Assembly (NCBI GenBank): GCA_030430365.1
Contig: JAUIFP010000004.1
Span: forward strand, 1 to 64,000
DNA from: Alphaproteobacteria bacterium
GTDB taxonomy: Bacteria; Pseudomonadota; Alphaproteobacteria; Sphingomonadales; Sphingomonadaceae
Reading direction: 5' to 3'
DNA: 64,000 nt
The notes beneath the pieces were generated by a model. It did not search any database. It saw only the letters and a program-made list of their open reading frames with translations, and had not been told where the DNA came from. The position numbers were made by a program, and so were the translations under genes. Shown here piece after piece: positions 32,188-41,468 of the stretch; the stretch's first letter is position 1, and each line of letters opens with the position of its first letter.

Positions 32188-32964
32188 ATGGATTTGGAGC
32201 TCGCCGGCAAATCTGTGCTGATTACAGGTGGCGCAAGCGGAATCGGCTATGCGTCCGCTGCAGCCTTCGCCCGCGAAGGCGCGCGTATCGCCATTCTCGA
32301 CTGGAATACAGACACACTCGCCCGAGCGGAAACAGTCATCGCCGAAATGGGCACGCAAGTGCTGGCACGCCAGGTCGACGTGTCCAAGGCCGATCAGGTC
32401 GCTGCAGCTCATGCCGATGTCATCGAAGCCTTCGGTTCCATTGACGTCGCATTCAACAATGCCGGCATTGGGGCCGATTTCACATCGATCGAAGACGTCA
32501 GCGAGGATGTGTGGGACCGGATCATGGCCGTCAATTTGAAGGGCATCTTTCTTTGCATGCGCGCCCAACTGCGGCACATGCGGCCTCGCGGTACCGGATC
32601 GATCGTGAACACGACGTCCAACGTCGCGTTCGTTGGAGCCCCCGGAGCAGCCGTCTATGCTGCGAGCAAGCAAGGCATTGTCGGCATGACCCGCTCGGCC
32701 GCGCTTGAAGTGGCGGACACCGATATTCGCATAAATTGCATCGCTCCCGGCGCGATAAACACGTCGATCGGCAAGTCAGCTGGGCGCAAGGCGGAGCCGC
32801 GCGATGCCCCCTACCCCGATGCGATCATCCGCAAAGGGCTGCCGATCGGGCGTTTCGGAGAGCCGGAGGAAGTCGCCGATGCGGTCGTCTGGCTGGCAAG
32901 CCGGCGCGCTGGTCTGGCCCTGGGCGAGACACTGGTCATGGATGGCGGGTTTATCGCGCAATGA
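32188..32964 (+). CDS. Short-chain dehydrogenase/reductase (SDR)
   Basis: A 258-residue classical SDR. It has the cofactor motif TGGASGIG (about 13-20), NNAG (about 90), catalytic Ser in NTTSNVAFVG, and Tyr-x-x-x-Lys in VYAASK. The acidic residue after beta-2 (LDWN) favours NAD+. It probably oxidises a secondary or primary alcohol, or a dihydrodiol formed by the Rieske enzyme. The ATG at 32188 is preferred; a TTG 12 nt earlier directly abuts the AAGGA. It lies 154 nt after the cupin gene. Confidence 0.85.
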   Translation: MDLELAGKSVLITGGASGIGYASAAAFAREGARIAILDWNTDTLARAETVIAEMGTQVLARQVDVSKADQVAAAHADVIEAFGSIDVAFNNAGIGADFTSIEDVSEDVWDRIMAVNLKGIFLCMRAQLRHMRPRGTGSIVNTTSNVAFVGAPGAAVYAASKQGIVGMTRSAALEVADTDIRINCIAPGAINTSIGKSAGRKAEPRDAPYPDAIIRKGLPIGRFGEPEEVADAVVWLASRRAGLALGETLVMDGGFIAQ

Positions 32965-33112
32965 ACTACATGGACGGATGTTGCCGCCACCCCTCTGAGC
33001 GGCCTGCCGCTGCTCAACACTCGTTTACTTGGACAGAGCCTGTTCTACCGGTTCGAACTCAACACCACACGTGCCGGTTGGCGCGATCAGATTTTATGGG
33101 AAGGAAAGACGC

Positions 33113-33685
33113 ATGCGTACGAAATTGAAGCGGCTCCCGCCGATGAAGGACGAAGAACTCAACGAGCAGCAAGAGGAAGTCATAGCGCCATTCCGCGAGG
33201 TAGGCGCCGATTTCAACGTCTCTCGCGCCTTCATCCGGCACCCGCGCGCGCTTGCCGCTTTCCGGGTCTGGGCGACCTACGTGATGATCGACAAGAACGA
33301 TCTTGAAGAACGTGAACGCGAAATCGTGGCCATGCGAACGGCATGGCGCATCAGGGCACCCTATGTCTGGGCCCGCCATATCTCATACGGCGAAAAGGCA
33401 GGGCTGAGCGCGGAGGAAATGGAAGGCCTCAAGCGCCCGATCGAAGATCGCAACTGGAGCGCGGCCGACATCGCCCTGATCAAGACTGCCGACGCTCTGG
33501 TCGACAAGTTCTTCGTGCCCGATGACGTGTGGGAAGAACTCTCAGCCCATTTCAACGACAAGCAATGCATGGACGCAATCTTCTGTTGCGGCCATTTCTG
33601 CCTGCTCGGAATGTTCCTGAATACTGCGGATACGCCGCTTGACGGCGACGTACCGCATGATCCCGACTTCGACGTCGTTGCCTGA
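33113..33685 (+). CDS. Carboxymuconolactone decarboxylase family protein
   Basis: A 190-residue CMD-fold protein. It has the EREIVAMRTAWRIRAPYVWA segment followed by RHISYGEKAGLSAEEM, with the conserved Tyr/His, and no CxxC pair. AAGGAAAG precedes ATG 33113. Members decarboxylate muconolactones or have unknown functions. It is distantly similar to the gene at 14211. It converges on an aldo/keto reductase with only 2 nt between the stops. No muconate-cycle enzyme is nearby, so the classical role is unlikely. Confidence 0.8.
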   Translation: MRTKLKRLPPMKDEELNEQQEEVIAPFREVGADFNVSRAFIRHPRALAAFRVWATYVMIDKNDLEEREREIVAMRTAWRIRAPYVWARHISYGEKAGLSAEEMEGLKRPIEDRNWSAADIALIKTADALVDKFFVPDDVWEELSAHFNDKQCMDAIFCCGHFCLLGMFLNTADTPLDGDVPHDPDFDVVA

Positions 33686-33687
33686 CC

Positions 33688-34716
33688 TTATCCCCTCCGG
33701 AGGGCGGCCTTGGTCGTCCCCGAGGGGCCATCATTGATGACATTCAGCGAGCTGCCCGGCGGCATGAGTTCGTCGATCCGGTCAAGCGTCTCATCGGACA
33801 GTTTGACGTCCAGCGCCGGAAGCAGGCTTTCCAGGTGATCCATCTTGCGCGGCCCGAGAATGGCCGCAGTCACCGCTGGATGCTGGATGACGAATGCCAC
33901 TGCCATTTGTGCCAGCGTGATGCCGTTTTCCTCTGCCAGATCGGACAGCTCCCCGACGATGCGCAGCTTGTTGCGGATTGCATCTGTATGCGGATCGAAC
34001 GCCTTGCCAGTAATCCGGCCGAAAAATGCCATGCGGTTCTCACCCTCAAGATCCTCCGGCTTGCGATATCTGCCTGAGAGGTATCCGCCATCGAGCGGGC
34101 TGAAGGTAATCGCCCCCATGCCATACCGCTTGCAGGCGGGAAGCACGAAGCGTTCGATATGTCGATTGAATATCGAATAATGGGACTGGTCGCAGCGGAA
34201 GCGGCCGAAACCCATCTTCTCTGAAATCCAGTGAGATTCAACGATGCGGTCGGCAGGAAGGCTCGAACATCCGAACTGACGGATCTTGCCCTGGCGGACC
34301 AGTTCTGTGAGCGTGAAGAGCACCTCTTCCAGCTCAACCGTGTCGTCGAAACGGTGGTACTGATACAGGTCGATATAGTCGGTACCCAGCCGCCGAAGGC
34401 TATCTTCGACCGCACGCACGATCCAGCGCCGCGATCCCCCGCGCATATTCGGATCGTCTCCCATTCCGGCGAAGAACTTGGTCGCAACCACCAGATTGTC
34501 GCGCTTGCCCTTGATTGCCTTGCCGACAATTTCTTCAGACTCTCCGCGCGAATAGCCGTCCGCAGTGTCGATGAAATTGATCCCGGCATCGATCGCCCGG
34601 TCGATAATACGCACGCAATCGTCATGGTCTGGATTGCCGATATTCCCCAGCATCATCGTCCCGAGACAGAAGGGACTGACCTGCATTCCAGTGCCGCCAA
34701 GCGTGCGCATTTCCAT
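33688..34716 (-). CDS. Aldo/keto reductase
   Basis: A 342-residue NADPH-dependent TIM-barrel oxidoreductase. The catalytic tetrad can be placed: Asp and Tyr in IDTADGYSRGE, Lys in VVATKF and His in LYQYHRFDD. The YajO/Tas-like N-terminus RTLGGTGMQVSPFCLGTM is typical. AGGAG precedes the ATG, though spaced widely. It follows the triple-SnoaL gene by 12 nt and the pair is probably one transcript. It could reduce an aldehyde or ketone intermediate. Confidence 0.88.
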   Translation of the reverse strand: MEMRTLGGTGMQVSPFCLGTMMLGNIGNPDHDDCVRIIDRAIDAGINFIDTADGYSRGESEEIVGKAIKGKRDNLVVATKFFAGMGDDPNMRGGSRRWIVRAVEDSLRRLGTDYIDLYQYHRFDDTVELEEVLFTLTELVRQGKIRQFGCSSLPADRIVESHWISEKMGFGRFRCDQSHYSIFNRHIERFVLPACKRYGMGAITFSPLDGGYLSGRYRKPEDLEGENRMAFFGRITGKAFDPHTDAIRNKLRIVGELSDLAEENGITLAQMAVAFVIQHPAVTAAILGPRKMDHLESLLPALDVKLSDETLDRIDELMPPGSSLNVINDGPSGTTKAALRRG

Positions 34717-34728
34717 GAATGTGTTCTC

Positions 34729-36135
34729 CTAGAGTTTGCGTGTCAGAGGTCCGGTTTCCGCATCGGCCTTGGCAACGCCAATGAGCTGGAACTTCGGTTC
34801 GGTATATGGGATGTCTCCGTAGGCAGCGCGGCGGATGAACCGCCAACCTTCGGGCGTGCGCCGTAACCGGTCGTCATAATGGCCATGATGCATTACAACC
34901 GGCTCGTCGTTCTCGCCGCGCATGATGTGCTGCCATTTGCAGGTCGCTCTGGCCGTATCGCCATTGAGGTCGATGAGCACGTCCAGCGTGGTGTGATGCG
35001 TGCGATGCCCTTCGCTCTCCCAGGGCTTGCAGTATTGGCTGAGCAGTTCCGTGATCGCTGCCGGACCGACCGCGCGCCCGACGATGCCAGCCCACTCGCC
35101 ATCCTCAGTAAAGGCGTTTCCGTATCCCACCAGGTCACGGGTATCGAGGCAGTTCGAGGTCTCGATGCAGTGACGCGTGATCGCCTCGCGGTCTTCCATA
35201 TCCTTAAGCCGCTGCTCAATCTCATCCAGGCGCGTACGCTTAGGCTCCTCGAGCGGCGAATGGCCGAACATGCGCGTGATATCGTGCCGCGCGATCTTCC
35301 AGGCGCCGTCCTCTCGCACGAGATCGTCAAAATAGCGGCCGCCCTGCAGGATCGAGGGCATGCCGTCCTGGTCGGATGTCAGATAGTACCAGACCACTTC
35401 GGCCTTTGCCGTATCGCCGTCGAGCTGAATGTCGTGATTGTTCAGGACATGAATGGCGGGCGCTTGCCCGTCCCGGAGCTCCGGTGCGCGAGCCTTATCC
35501 AGCAATTCCTCGATCGCCTTAGGGCCGATCGCATCGCCTAGCTGAGCGGCGAGCACGCCTTCTTTCGCGAAGAGGCTCGCATAGCCAGCATGATCGCCGC
35601 GATCGAGATACTTGGCATAGTCGGCGAAGATCTGGCGGATCGCCTCGCGGTCGTCCATCTCGCGCTTGACCGCGTCGAGCCGGGTGGGCTCCGGCGGTTC
35701 CATCTGGGCGCGCCCCATGATCCGGCTGATACGGTGATGCGCGATCTTCCACACCCCATCCTCGCGCACCAGATCGTCATTGTAGCGGCCCATCTGATAC
35801 ACGCTGGGGACCTTGTCGGCATCGATGCTGAGATAGCTCCAGATCACCTCTGTCGTCGCCGTATCGCCGCTGAGCTGGATATCCTGATTGGTGATGAGGT
35901 GGATCGCATCGTTGAAGATGCCGCGGCTGCGCGCTGCATCTACCCGTTCGCCATATTGGCGCATATGCTCCGCGATGGCTTCGGGGCCGACAGCATCGCC
36001 GAACTTGCCTTCGCGCGAGAAGAGCTTCGCATAGGCCTCGTAATCGGCACCATCGAGATAGCTCGCATAGTCCACGAATAACTGCCGGATCGCTTCGCGA
36101 TCCTCGAGCTCCTGCAAACGCGCTTGGTCAGACAT
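34729..36135 (-). CDS. Triple SnoaL-like (NTF2-fold) fusion protein
   Basis: A 468-residue protein consisting of three consecutive SnoaL_4-type domains (about residues 1-150, 150-305 and 305-450). Each starts with a DREAIRQ or DREAITR helix and carries the DDLVREDGVWKIAHH-type strand (DDRLRRTPEGWRF in the third). Single-domain members dimerise and act as dehydratases, cyclases or isomerases, with an Asp/His pair. The three repeats are diverged, with the third most distant. A covalent trimer of this fold is unusual; each unit normally is a gene of about 150 codons. No frameshift or stop separates the units. It sits between a BVMO and an AKR gene. Confidence 0.82.
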   Translation of the reverse strand: MSDQARLQELEDREAIRQLFVDYASYLDGADYEAYAKLFSREGKFGDAVGPEAIAEHMRQYGERVDAARSRGIFNDAIHLITNQDIQLSGDTATTEVIWSYLSIDADKVPSVYQMGRYNDDLVREDGVWKIAHHRISRIMGRAQMEPPEPTRLDAVKREMDDREAIRQIFADYAKYLDRGDHAGYASLFAKEGVLAAQLGDAIGPKAIEELLDKARAPELRDGQAPAIHVLNNHDIQLDGDTAKAEVVWYYLTSDQDGMPSILQGGRYFDDLVREDGAWKIARHDITRMFGHSPLEEPKRTRLDEIEQRLKDMEDREAITRHCIETSNCLDTRDLVGYGNAFTEDGEWAGIVGRAVGPAAITELLSQYCKPWESEGHRTHHTTLDVLIDLNGDTARATCKWQHIMRGENDEPVVMHHGHYDDRLRRTPEGWRFIRRAAYGDIPYTEPKFQLIGVAKADAETGPLTRKL

Positions 36136-36210
36136 CGATGCTCTCCAACATGCTTTTCGGACGGGAAGTGCCAGGTCTATTGGCCAACCCTGATTATCTC
36201 CGCGCCTTCG

Positions 36211-37821
36211 TCAGCGCGTGAACTTGAATCCTGCGTAGTCTGCATCGGTGACTTCCTTGCAGCGCTCGCGAAACTTGTGGAGCCCACCCAGCCAGATCAG
36301 GAACCGCCTAGGCTTGCCCGGAACATTCGATCCGAACTGCCAGCTGTCGGCCTCGGTAAAGACCGAATTGACCGCCTTGGTCTGCGTTTCTTCAGTCCAC
36401 TCGTCCTCCGCTTCCTGGGTGGGCTCGACCACCGCGAAGCCTTCCTTCTCGCAATGCTCGATCAAATCCGCGATCCATTCGACATCGTGCTCGATCGAGG
36501 CTGGAACGTTGGTCGAAAGGGCCGGATTGCATGGGCCGCTGATCGCCAGCAGATTGGGGAAGCCGGCAAAGCTCATCCCCAGATAGGCACGCGGGCCATC
36601 TTCAAGCCGTTCCGCCAGTTTGATGCCGCCCCGCCCGCGAATGTCCATCTTGCGGAAAGGCCCGGTAACCGCGTCATAGCCAGTGGCCAGCACCAGGATG
36701 TCGATGGGATATTCCTTGCCTCCCACCATCACCCCCGTCTCGGTGAAATTGGTGATCGGCGTCTTCTTCACATTGACGACATCGACGTGCGGGAGGTTGA
36801 AAGTTTCGTAATAGTTGGTGTCGAGCGCGATACGTTTGGCCCCCATCGGATAACCCTTGGGCTCCAAGATCTCGGCCTTGACCGGATCCTTGACGATACT
36901 GCGCACCTTTTCGCGGAAGAAGTTCTCGGTGAATTCGCGCGTGGCGGGGTCCTGCGTCCCTTCCTTGAAGAGCTGGATTACGCGCAAGCCGCCATTGTTC
37001 CAGTATTCCTCCTGCAGACGCTCCGCCTCGTCCAGGCTCACCTCCTTGAAGGAATAGGCAGGCGCGTCATAGGGCTGCCCGCCCCAATGAGAGCGCACCT
37101 TTTCCTTGATTTCAGGATAGTTGGCCTTGACCTCTTCGACATATTCTTCGGACAGGGGATGGTTCTTGGCCGGCATGATATAAGCCGGCGTGCGCTGGAA
37201 TACGGTAAGATGCTTTGCAGTCTTGGCGATCTCTGGAACGGCCTGAATCCCGGTTGATCCGGTGCCGATCACCCCAACCCGCTTGCCGCTGAAATCGACC
37301 CCTTCCTTGGGCCAATTGCCGGTATGATACCATTCACCCTTGAAATCCTCGATCCCCGGAATGTTCGGCAGGTTGGTCGCAGTCGAAGTGAGGCCGCCAA
37401 TTGCAGTCACGACATATCGGGCGGTGGCCTTTTCCCCGGTCGAGGCTTCGACAGTCCAGCGCTTCGTTTCCTCGTCATAGACTGCCGAAGTGACCCGCGA
37501 ATTGAAGGTCATGTCCTTGCGCAGGTCGAGCCGGTCCGTCACGAAATTGAGGTATCGTTCTATCTCCGGTTGAGCCGGGAAGCGTTCGGACCAAGTCCAT
37601 TCCTGCAGGATCTCGTCCGAGAAGAAGAAGCAGTAGAAATAGCTCTCTGAATCGCAGCGCGCACCGGGATAGCGGTTCCAGTACCAGGCGCCGCCCACGC
37701 CTTCCCCGGCTTCGAAAACACGTGTCCTCAGCCCCATCTCTCGCAGCTTGTGGAGCATATATATCCCTGAAAATCCGGCGCCGATGACAATGGCATCGAG
37801 CTCCTCTGCGGATTTGGTCAC
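36211..37821 (-). CDS. Flavin-containing Baeyer-Villiger monooxygenase (CHMO type)
   Basis: A 536-residue type I Baeyer-Villiger monooxygenase that inserts oxygen next to a ketone carbonyl using FAD and NADPH. The first Rossmann motif is GAGFSG (about residues 14-19), the BVMO fingerprint is FKGEWYHTGNWP (about 162-173) and the second dinucleotide motif is GTGSTG. Length and the RYPGARCDSESYFYCFFF segment match cyclohexanone- and phenylacetone-monooxygenases. It is separated by 266 nt from a second, different BVMO. Together they suggest a ketone as pathway intermediate. Substrate size cannot be inferred reliably. Confidence 0.9.
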   Translation of the reverse strand: MTKSAEELDAIVIGAGFSGIYMLHKLREMGLRTRVFEAGEGVGGAWYWNRYPGARCDSESYFYCFFFSDEILQEWTWSERFPAQPEIERYLNFVTDRLDLRKDMTFNSRVTSAVYDEETKRWTVEASTGEKATARYVVTAIGGLTSTATNLPNIPGIEDFKGEWYHTGNWPKEGVDFSGKRVGVIGTGSTGIQAVPEIAKTAKHLTVFQRTPAYIMPAKNHPLSEEYVEEVKANYPEIKEKVRSHWGGQPYDAPAYSFKEVSLDEAERLQEEYWNNGGLRVIQLFKEGTQDPATREFTENFFREKVRSIVKDPVKAEILEPKGYPMGAKRIALDTNYYETFNLPHVDVVNVKKTPITNFTETGVMVGGKEYPIDILVLATGYDAVTGPFRKMDIRGRGGIKLAERLEDGPRAYLGMSFAGFPNLLAISGPCNPALSTNVPASIEHDVEWIADLIEHCEKEGFAVVEPTQEAEDEWTEETQTKAVNSVFTEADSWQFGSNVPGKPRRFLIWLGGLHKFRERCKEVTDADYAGFKFTR

Positions 37822-38087
37822 TTACTTCCTCCTAGAATTTTATCTTGCGCCAGGCAGATCCCATTGCCTCTTCGCGCGCCCCGGTGACCGGTACCTTTTC
37901 CATGCCTGAACCTGCCTTCTGGCTGCCGTGAGAAGCCATTTCCAAGGCTTCGCTTTCCTGGTTGACTGAATGGCACCCAAACGCCCCAGAACGGAACGTG
38001 ACGGGCATTGAGGCAGCCTGGCAGTGCAACTCTCCCCATTACATCAGGCGCGGCAGCCAATACCCCTCCCCGTCGCATTCAAACCGG

Positions 38088-40031
38088 TCATCTGACCTCG
38101 AGATCATCCCAATCGGGATGCCTCATCTGACCCCAGATCTCGTAGCCGGTGAAAGGCGTTTGAGAGACTGTGCGGCCATACTCACTCCACCAGTAATTGT
38201 TCGCGCGCGGGTCCGCCCAGATCTTCCTGGCGTTCCCTTCGTCGACAATCCTGTTGTAGCGCCAATAGGCGTCTTCCTTCACCTCGACCGCATGTTTGTC
38301 ATCAAGGATCAGCTTCTCCAGGCACTGCAGGATATAGCGCATGGTGACTTCGTGATATTGGGATACCGGCAACCCGCCATTCGTATTGGGCCCGTAAAGC
38401 ATCCACAAATTGGGGAAGCCGGGCACCATGCAGCCCAGATAGGCGCGTGCGCCCTCGTCGGCCCACATATCCTCCAGCGTCTGTCCGTTTTCGCCCGTGA
38501 CCGTCATCGGGAACAGGAAGTCATGCGCCTTGAAGCCCGTCGCGAACACGATCACGTCGACGTCGTGCTGCGCTCCATCACCGTCCACGATGCCGCTACC
38601 GGTTATTCGCTCGATACCGCTGGTGACCAGCGTGACATTGTCCTGCAACAGCGAGTCCAGAACGCAATCGTCGGGATCCACCGCCACCGGGCGTGAAGAC
38701 CATGGCGGATGTTCCGGGGTCATGATGTCGACCAACTCGGGATCCTGGAGCTTGCTTTCGAGGAATTCGATGCAACGCTCCCGCGCGATCTTGTTGCCTG
38801 CGCTGCATGTATTCGGATCGTCGAAATCCGGATCGACATCGAACACTTTCGTGAAATCGGGGCCGACCCCATAGGACATCTTGAAGCGCATGAAGTTGGT
38901 GTGGAAGGGCAGGTTCCTGTCCAGCCAGAGTATCTGCGGAGCCACTTTCGCCTGATAGCCCGGGGTCGGGAAAATCCATTGCGGTGTGCGCTGGAATACC
39001 ACGAGCTCGGTGCCTTCCATTTTGGCAAGCTCGGGGATCAGCTGATAACCTGTGCACCCCGTACCGATCACGGCAATGCGCTTACCCTTCATATCGGCAT
39101 CGTCGGGCCAGCGCGCAGTATGCCATGACTGCCCCTGAAATTCGTCCATTCCCGGGATATTCGGAATATTCGGCCGGTTGAGGAAACCTACACCGCTGAT
39201 CACGGCATTGGAGCGCAGCGTCTGCGGCCCATCCGGCCCGTCGGTGCGGATTTCCCACAAGGAATCCGCCTCGTTCCAGGTCATCGAGCTGACCTCTGTA
39301 TTGAAGGTGATGCCGCTGCGAAGATCGAACGTGTCCGCGACCCAGTCGTAATATTTCTGGTTCTCGCCGTAGGTCCCGTAAGTGTAGGGATACGGGAAAT
39401 CGACACCGAACAGGTTGGTGTATCCGCGGCTGGGCGTATCCACGCGCGCGCCGGGATAGCGGTTTTCGTGCCAAGTGCCGCCAACGCCCGAGTTCTTCTC
39501 GATCACATTGTACTTGATGCCGGCGCGCTTCAATTGGATCGCGGAATTTAGTCCGCCCATGCCGGCGCCGATGATTGTGACAGTGAAATCCTCGAGCTTC
39601 TCGGGATCGGGTTTTCCCTGCCATTCGAGCGACCGCGCCCATGGCTCCAGCGCAGTTTCCTCCATCATCAACTCTCGCGCCTCGTCCTTGATCGTGGTTC
39701 CCACGATCAGGTCCAGGCTTTCCGGCAGACGTTCCCGCGGGCCGTAACCAATATGGCCAGCGCCGGATTCGCGGTATGACTTCAGGAATTCGGCAGCTTT
39801 GCGCCTGACCATGGCGGCTTCTTCATCACTTGCAGGCGCAGGCGTTTCCGCCCGCCCCATGCGCACCATCTTCAGCTTCATCGAACGGAGCTCGGGATCG
39901 CCGGTCAGCTGATAAAGCAAACCGCGGAGCACCATGGGATCCGCGTAGCTGACAGCATCTTCAATCGTCTCGTCACTTGCCGCGAGCAATTCCGGCCGCG
40001 CAGGCCGTGTGTTCGCTTCAATTGTCGCCAT
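38088..40031 (-). CDS. Baeyer-Villiger monooxygenase with N-terminal extension (HAPMO-like)
   Basis: A 647-residue BVMO. Residues about 1-145 form an extra N-terminal domain like that of 4-hydroxyacetophenone monooxygenase (the segment GLLYQLTGDPEL matches the extension). The FAD motif is GAGMGG (about 150), the fingerprint FQGQSWHTARWP (about 307) and the NADP motif GTGCTG. HAPMO oxidises aryl ketones to phenyl esters; steroid or cyclic ketone substrates are also possible in this branch. ATG 40031 has GGAAGG 6 nt upstream. Operator copy D lies 44 nt upstream of the ATG. The esterase-type hydrolase at 47312 may process its product. Confidence 0.9.
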   Translation of the reverse strand: MATIEANTRPARPELLAASDETIEDAVSYADPMVLRGLLYQLTGDPELRSMKLKMVRMGRAETPAPASDEEAAMVRRKAAEFLKSYRESGAGHIGYGPRERLPESLDLIVGTTIKDEARELMMEETALEPWARSLEWQGKPDPEKLEDFTVTIIGAGMGGLNSAIQLKRAGIKYNVIEKNSGVGGTWHENRYPGARVDTPSRGYTNLFGVDFPYPYTYGTYGENQKYYDWVADTFDLRSGITFNTEVSSMTWNEADSLWEIRTDGPDGPQTLRSNAVISGVGFLNRPNIPNIPGMDEFQGQSWHTARWPDDADMKGKRIAVIGTGCTGYQLIPELAKMEGTELVVFQRTPQWIFPTPGYQAKVAPQILWLDRNLPFHTNFMRFKMSYGVGPDFTKVFDVDPDFDDPNTCSAGNKIARERCIEFLESKLQDPELVDIMTPEHPPWSSRPVAVDPDDCVLDSLLQDNVTLVTSGIERITGSGIVDGDGAQHDVDVIVFATGFKAHDFLFPMTVTGENGQTLEDMWADEGARAYLGCMVPGFPNLWMLYGPNTNGGLPVSQYHEVTMRYILQCLEKLILDDKHAVEVKEDAYWRYNRIVDEGNARKIWADPRANNYWWSEYGRTVSQTPFTGYEIWGQMRHPDWDDLEVR

Positions 40032-40074
40032 TCTGAACCTTCCCAACTCCTCTCCGGAACTCAAGTTGGTCCGG

Positions 40075-40091
40075 TTAACATGATAAGTAGT
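40075..40091. promoter_or_regulatory. Shared catabolic operator, copy D
   Basis: TTAACATGATAAGTAGT, 44 nt upstream of the HAPMO-like gene and 63 nt from the end of marR copy 2. It is the best consensus copy. Its position near the start suits repression. Confidence 0.62.
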
Positions 40092-40153
40092 TTTGCAGCA
40101 ATAGCGATTCTCGTGCAATTCTGCCGCCCTGCCTGGATGAAGAACGACCCGGC

Positions 40154-40603
40154 CTATTCGACACCGCTGACGGCGGCAGAAAGCGCCTTCAGCTCTTCAG
40201 AGAGCCGCACCAGGCGCCGCGCACCGAAGAGATGGGCATATTCATCCAATATGCCGACCATGACCTGCGACGTTGTGTTTACCAGACGGCGACCCGCGTC
40301 CGACAGGGAAACCAGCCTGCGCCTTCGATCCCCAGAATCGGCTTCGCGCACGACCAGCCCTCTTTCGTCGAGCTCCTTAAGAATACGGGTCACGCTTGGC
40401 GCACGCAGCTGGCTGATCTGGGCGATCTCCGTCGCATGTGTCGGCCACCTGTCATTGACCACCCGCATCACGCGCCATTGCGGCTCAGTTATGTTGTGCT
40501 TGCGCAGGACCGGGCGCAGCGGGGCAATTACTCCCTCATTGGCCGCGATCAGGACGGCACTGATCGTTTCTTCAAATGGAGGAAGCTGCTCTTCCGCGTC
40601 CAT
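40154..40603 (-). CDS. MarR family transcriptional regulator (HpaR-like), copy 2
   Basis: A 149-residue MarR protein, same length and register as copy 1. The motif NITEPQWRVMRVVND (38-51), recognition helix RAPSVTRILKELDERGL (67-83) and wing GDRRRRLV are almost identical, whereas the N- and C-terminal dimer/ligand regions differ. Different ligands acting on shared operators are therefore plausible. The ATG at 40603 has GGGGAAGGGG upstream; a longer in-frame extension to 40978 overlaps the divergent cupin and is rejected. It shares its promoter region with that cupin. Confidence 0.88.
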   Translation of the reverse strand: MDAEEQLPPFEETISAVLIAANEGVIAPLRPVLRKHNITEPQWRVMRVVNDRWPTHATEIAQISQLRAPSVTRILKELDERGLVVREADSGDRRRRLVSLSDAGRRLVNTTSQVMVGILDEYAHLFGARRLVRLSEELKALSAAVSGVE

Positions 40604-40722
40604 CTTGCCCCTTCCCCCTTGTGCCGCATCGTTACGTGCAAACGATTGCCAGGCCTCAATCACGCGGCATCTACCACCGTCCAAACCGCAGCCCCTTCTC
40701 TGTAAGCGGGAATCATTTCGGT

Positions 40723-40742
40723 TTGACAAGTATTTTACTTGT
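40723..40742 (+). promoter_or_regulatory. Promoter -35 box with overlapping perfect palindrome (operator copy E)
   Basis: A consensus TTGACA (40723-40728) overlaps a perfect palindrome ACAAGTA-TTT-TACTTGT (40726-40742). The AAGTA arm equals the 3' part of the shared operator. It lies 56 nt upstream of the cupin ATG and 120 nt from marR copy 2. Overlap with the -35 box predicts repression. The -10 box is not clear. Confidence 0.58.
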
Positions 40743-40797
40743 GTAGTTTTCTCGTACTTGACGCGCGCTGTCCAGCGGTGCCGACGAGGAGAGAAAA

Positions 40798-41352
40798 ATG
40801 TCCGGAAGCAATCACGAGCTCTATCCCAACCTGCGCCGTATCGTGACGGGGCATGCCGATGACGGCCGATCCATCGCCTTGATCGACGATCTTTGCGTCT
40901 ATCACGGCGAAGGCGGCAGCAGCTGGCGCGTGCAGGACATCTGGGAACATGATCAGGTCCCCGTTCCCATCGATGCAAGCGAACCGGACCCGACGGCCGG
41001 GCCTGTGAACTTCGAACTCCCGGAAACGGGGATACGTGTCCGAATAACCGACATTCCGCCTACGCCGGCAGACGCCAAGCCGTTCATGCACAGAACGAAT
41101 TCCGTGGATTATCTTCATGTTTTGGAAGGTGAAATCGTCATGCAAATGGATGACGACGATCCCGAACATGAAATTGTCCTGCGCAAGGGCGACACCATCG
41201 TACAGCGCGCCACGAACCACGCATGGGTGAACCGCAGTGACAAGCATTGCCGCCTGTTTATCGTTATGGTTGCCGGTCGGATCACGCCGTCGCTTGAAGA
41301 CATCATCGGAAAGATGCCCGATTGGGATCCCGATCACGAACGGGCCGGCTAG
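40798..41352 (+). CDS. Cupin-domain protein
   Basis: A 184-residue single-cupin protein. The conserved barrel is at about residues 95-165. The motif region MHRTNSVDYLHVLEGEIVMQ (about 99-118) has one His and the family Asp/Glu but fewer metal ligands than dioxygenase cupins; a second motif is in NHAWVNRSDKHCRLFIV. This form is often annotated as a gentisate- or quercetinase-like cupin of unknown role. GAGGAGAG precedes the ATG. It is divergent from marR copy 2 and is followed 241 nt later by the GMC oxidoreductase gene. Confidence 0.78.
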   Translation: MSGSNHELYPNLRRIVTGHADDGRSIALIDDLCVYHGEGGSSWRVQDIWEHDQVPVPIDASEPDPTAGPVNFELPETGIRVRITDIPPTPADAKPFMHRTNSVDYLHVLEGEIVMQMDDDDPEHEIVLRKGDTIVQRATNHAWVNRSDKHCRLFIVMVAGRITPSLEDIIGKMPDWDPDHERAG

Positions 41353-41451
41353 GCCCAGATCAGTCCCGGAAGTACAATCTGCGCAGGTGCCGACAGAAAA
41401 GCCTCGCTCGGCACAATCGCAGGCCCTTGCCGATCAACCGATTCATGATTA

Positions 41452-41468
41452 TTAACATGTGAAGTTTA
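41452..41468. promoter_or_regulatory. Shared catabolic operator, copy F
   Basis: TTAACATGTGAAGTTTA, 126 nt upstream of the GMC oxidoreductase ATG. The left half matches the consensus exactly, the right half is weaker. Confidence 0.5.

Noticed and set aside
32000..32221. A 73-codon frame bridging the cupin and SDR genes
   Set aside because: It overlaps the ends of both genes in another frame and has no motif or ribosome site; likely non-coding spacer.
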